Assembly (NCBI GenBank): GCA_031268795.1
Contig: JAIRWT010000013.1
Location: 1-64,000 of the forward strand
Direction: 5' to 3'
DNA: 64,000 nt
Source of the DNA: Puniceicoccales bacterium
Lineage (GTDB): Bacteria; Verrucomicrobiota; Verrucomicrobiia; Opitutales; JAIRLM01
Both the position numbers and the translations under genes were made by a program. Positions 62,832-64,000 of this stretch are shown here, piece after piece. The notes beneath the pieces were generated by a model. It searched no databases. It had not been told where the DNA came from and saw only the letters and a list, made by a program, of their open reading frames with translations. Position 1 is the first letter of the stretch; each line of letters opens with the position of its first letter.

Positions 62832-64000
62832 TTACGTATTGTTTCCAAGTGATGTTTGTGACCAATTCATGGCAAAAAATGCCAAACTAATACCAGCGCA
62901 TGCAATGCAAAACAAAATGGCATGTCCCCAGCCGAAATGGTCAGTAATCAGACCAATACCAAAACCGGAAAAAATGGCACCGGCGTAGCCGAAAAGTCCG
63001 GTAAGTCCATTGGCCGTGGCCGCCGCCCGTGCGGAACCAAATTCAGCACCGGCGATTCCAGCGAGTGTCTGCGGCCCATAGACAAAAAACCCAATAATGC
63101 CTAAAAGAAAGGTGTCAAAAATCGGGTGATGTCCCGGCGTGCCCCAGAATAGGAGCAGGAAAAAAATGAGAAACACCATGAATATCGCACAAACCGCATT
63201 ACGTTTGCCGCCGGCCCAGCGATCGGAAATATACCCGGCGGCAATCCCGGCAATGATCCCGGTAATTTCAAAAAAAGCCGTCTGCAGACTGGACCCCATG
63301 ACCGAGGATCCACGGGACTCCTGGAGAAAAGTTGGCGCCCAGTTGAAAAACCCCATGCGAACCACGTAAAGGAAAAAATTTGCCCAGCAAACCAGCCACA
63401 GCGCACGATTGGGAAGAATATGAGTATAAAAAATCTCTTTGAAGGTTGCGTGATTTCCCGAATTGGAAACCTGGATTTTTCTTCCGTCCTTTCCGTCGAA
63501 TAATGGCGGAAGCCCTTCCGATTCGGGGGTGTCGCAAAGCCGATTCAAAAGAAAAACAGCTATGACCAAACAAACGACGGCTGGAACAAAAAAAATGGAC
63601 TGCCAACCAAAATGTTTTCCAAGCCAAGCGCCGCCAATGAGAATGGTTATGCTGCCAATTTGGTGAGAGGCATTAACCATTCCCCAGTAGGTGCCAAGCT
63701 GCGTGGGGGCAAACCAATTGGTCATCAGCCGGGCAATTGGAGGCCATCCCGTTGCTTGAAATAGCCCATTGAATGAGTAGAAAATAGCGATGAGACAAAG
63801 TGGCGTAATGGCAATGTGGCAATGGGAGTAAAGCCCTGCGGAGAATGTCGGTGCAAATCCAATGGCGATACTCATGAGTGAAGCAAGTATGAGCCCGCCA
63901 GCCATGTAATATCGCACGTTAACACGATCGCACAATGCGCCACTAAAAAACTTTCCTATGCCATAAATTACCGGAAATGCGCTAAAAACCCATCCGATTT
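62832..64000 (-). CDS. Organophosphate:phosphate antiporter (UhpC/GlpT type), 5' end missing
   Basis: The 389 visible residues belong to the OPA group of the major facilitator superfamily. The frame continues to the window edge (residues IGWVFSAFPVIYGIGKFFSGALCDRVN across 63936-63999), so the N-terminus lies outside. The family signature FYSFNGLFQATGWPPIARLMTNWF is clear, as is the second-half LSDRWAGGK-like loop (ISDRWAGGKRN). Such carriers import sugar phosphates or glycerol 3-phosphate for phosphate, or act as UhpC sensors. They are common in intracellular bacteria, which would fit a host-associated lifestyle. Confidence 0.88.
   Translation of the reverse strand, partial: IGWVFSAFPVIYGIGKFFSGALCDRVNVRYYMAGGLILASLMSIAIGFAPTFSAGLYSHCHIAITPLCLIAIFYSFNGLFQATGWPPIARLMTNWFAPTQLGTYWGMVNASHQIGSITILIGGAWLGKHFGWQSIFFVPAVVCLVIAVFLLNRLCDTPESEGLPPLFDGKDGRKIQVSNSGNHATFKEIFYTHILPNRALWLVCWANFFLYVVRMGFFNWAPTFLQESRGSSVMGSSLQTAFFEITGIIAGIAAGYISDRWAGGKRNAVCAIFMVFLIFFLLLFWGTPGHHPIFDTFLLGIIGFFVYGPQTLAGIAGAEFGSARAAATANGLTGLFGYAGAIFSGFGIGLITDHFGWGHAILFCIACAGISLAFFAMNWSQTSLGNNT

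Overview
The window is a bacterial chromosome segment. It is probably from a host-associated member of the PVC group, with Verrucomicrobiota (Opitutae/Puniceicoccales-like) as my best guess and Chlamydiae-like features as an alternative. That placement is an inference. It rests on the EF-Tu effector loop ([14 protein letters not shown] in place of the usual ARGITINTSHVEY), an organophosphate antiporter of the UhpC/GlpT type at the right edge, and several large proteins whose N-terminal paired hydrophobic segments recall chlamydial inclusion-membrane proteins. No rRNA or other decisive marker is present.

Left region (1-5000): a phage-derived tail-fibre locus on the minus strand (703-aa fibre, 151-aa fibre-like protein, 67-aa protein starting at an overlapping GTG, tail-assembly-chaperone-like protein, small fibre-tip proteins) ends beside the 3' end of a tRNA-Gly gene. 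Two plus-strand toxin-antitoxin pairs (YoeB-like toxin, ribbon-helix-helix-like antitoxin) lie tail-to-tail with two paralogous small fibre proteins. Together they form a tandemly duplicated cassette with a shared 82-bp junction.

Middle region (5000-28300): housekeeping genes (a left-handed beta-helix acyltransferase-like gene, clpX without the zinc-binding domain, an HU/IHF gene, a SulP transporter, a YhaM-like nuclease, tilS, tRNA-Val, pyrH) alternate with large unrecognised genes. Four of these encode proteins of 399, 728, 846 and 2920 aa with N-proximal hydrophobic hairpins followed by acidic, coiled-coil, proline-rich/helical or leucine-rich beta-solenoid-like regions. This is the most novel part of the window. 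The 2920-aa protein, encoded by 8.8 kb, stands out.

Right region (28800-59630): one nearly continuous plus-strand translation/transcription supercluster: tRNA-Thr, tuf, tRNA-Trp, secE, nusG, rplKAJL, rpoBC, rpsLG, fusA, then the S10, spc and alpha operons to rplQ, followed by a second HU gene. rpmD, rpmJ, infA and adk are absent from their common positions. RpoC has lost all four cysteines of its second zinc site.

Right end (59700-64000): ispE, then on the minus strand a LysM lipoprotein and uppS, a small DoxX-like membrane protein on the plus strand, and the 3' part of an organophosphate antiporter cut by the window edge. ispE and uppS both serve isoprenoid and undecaprenyl supply. Together with the ribosome/RNA polymerase block they show that this is core chromosome into which the phage remnant and the effector-like genes are interspersed.
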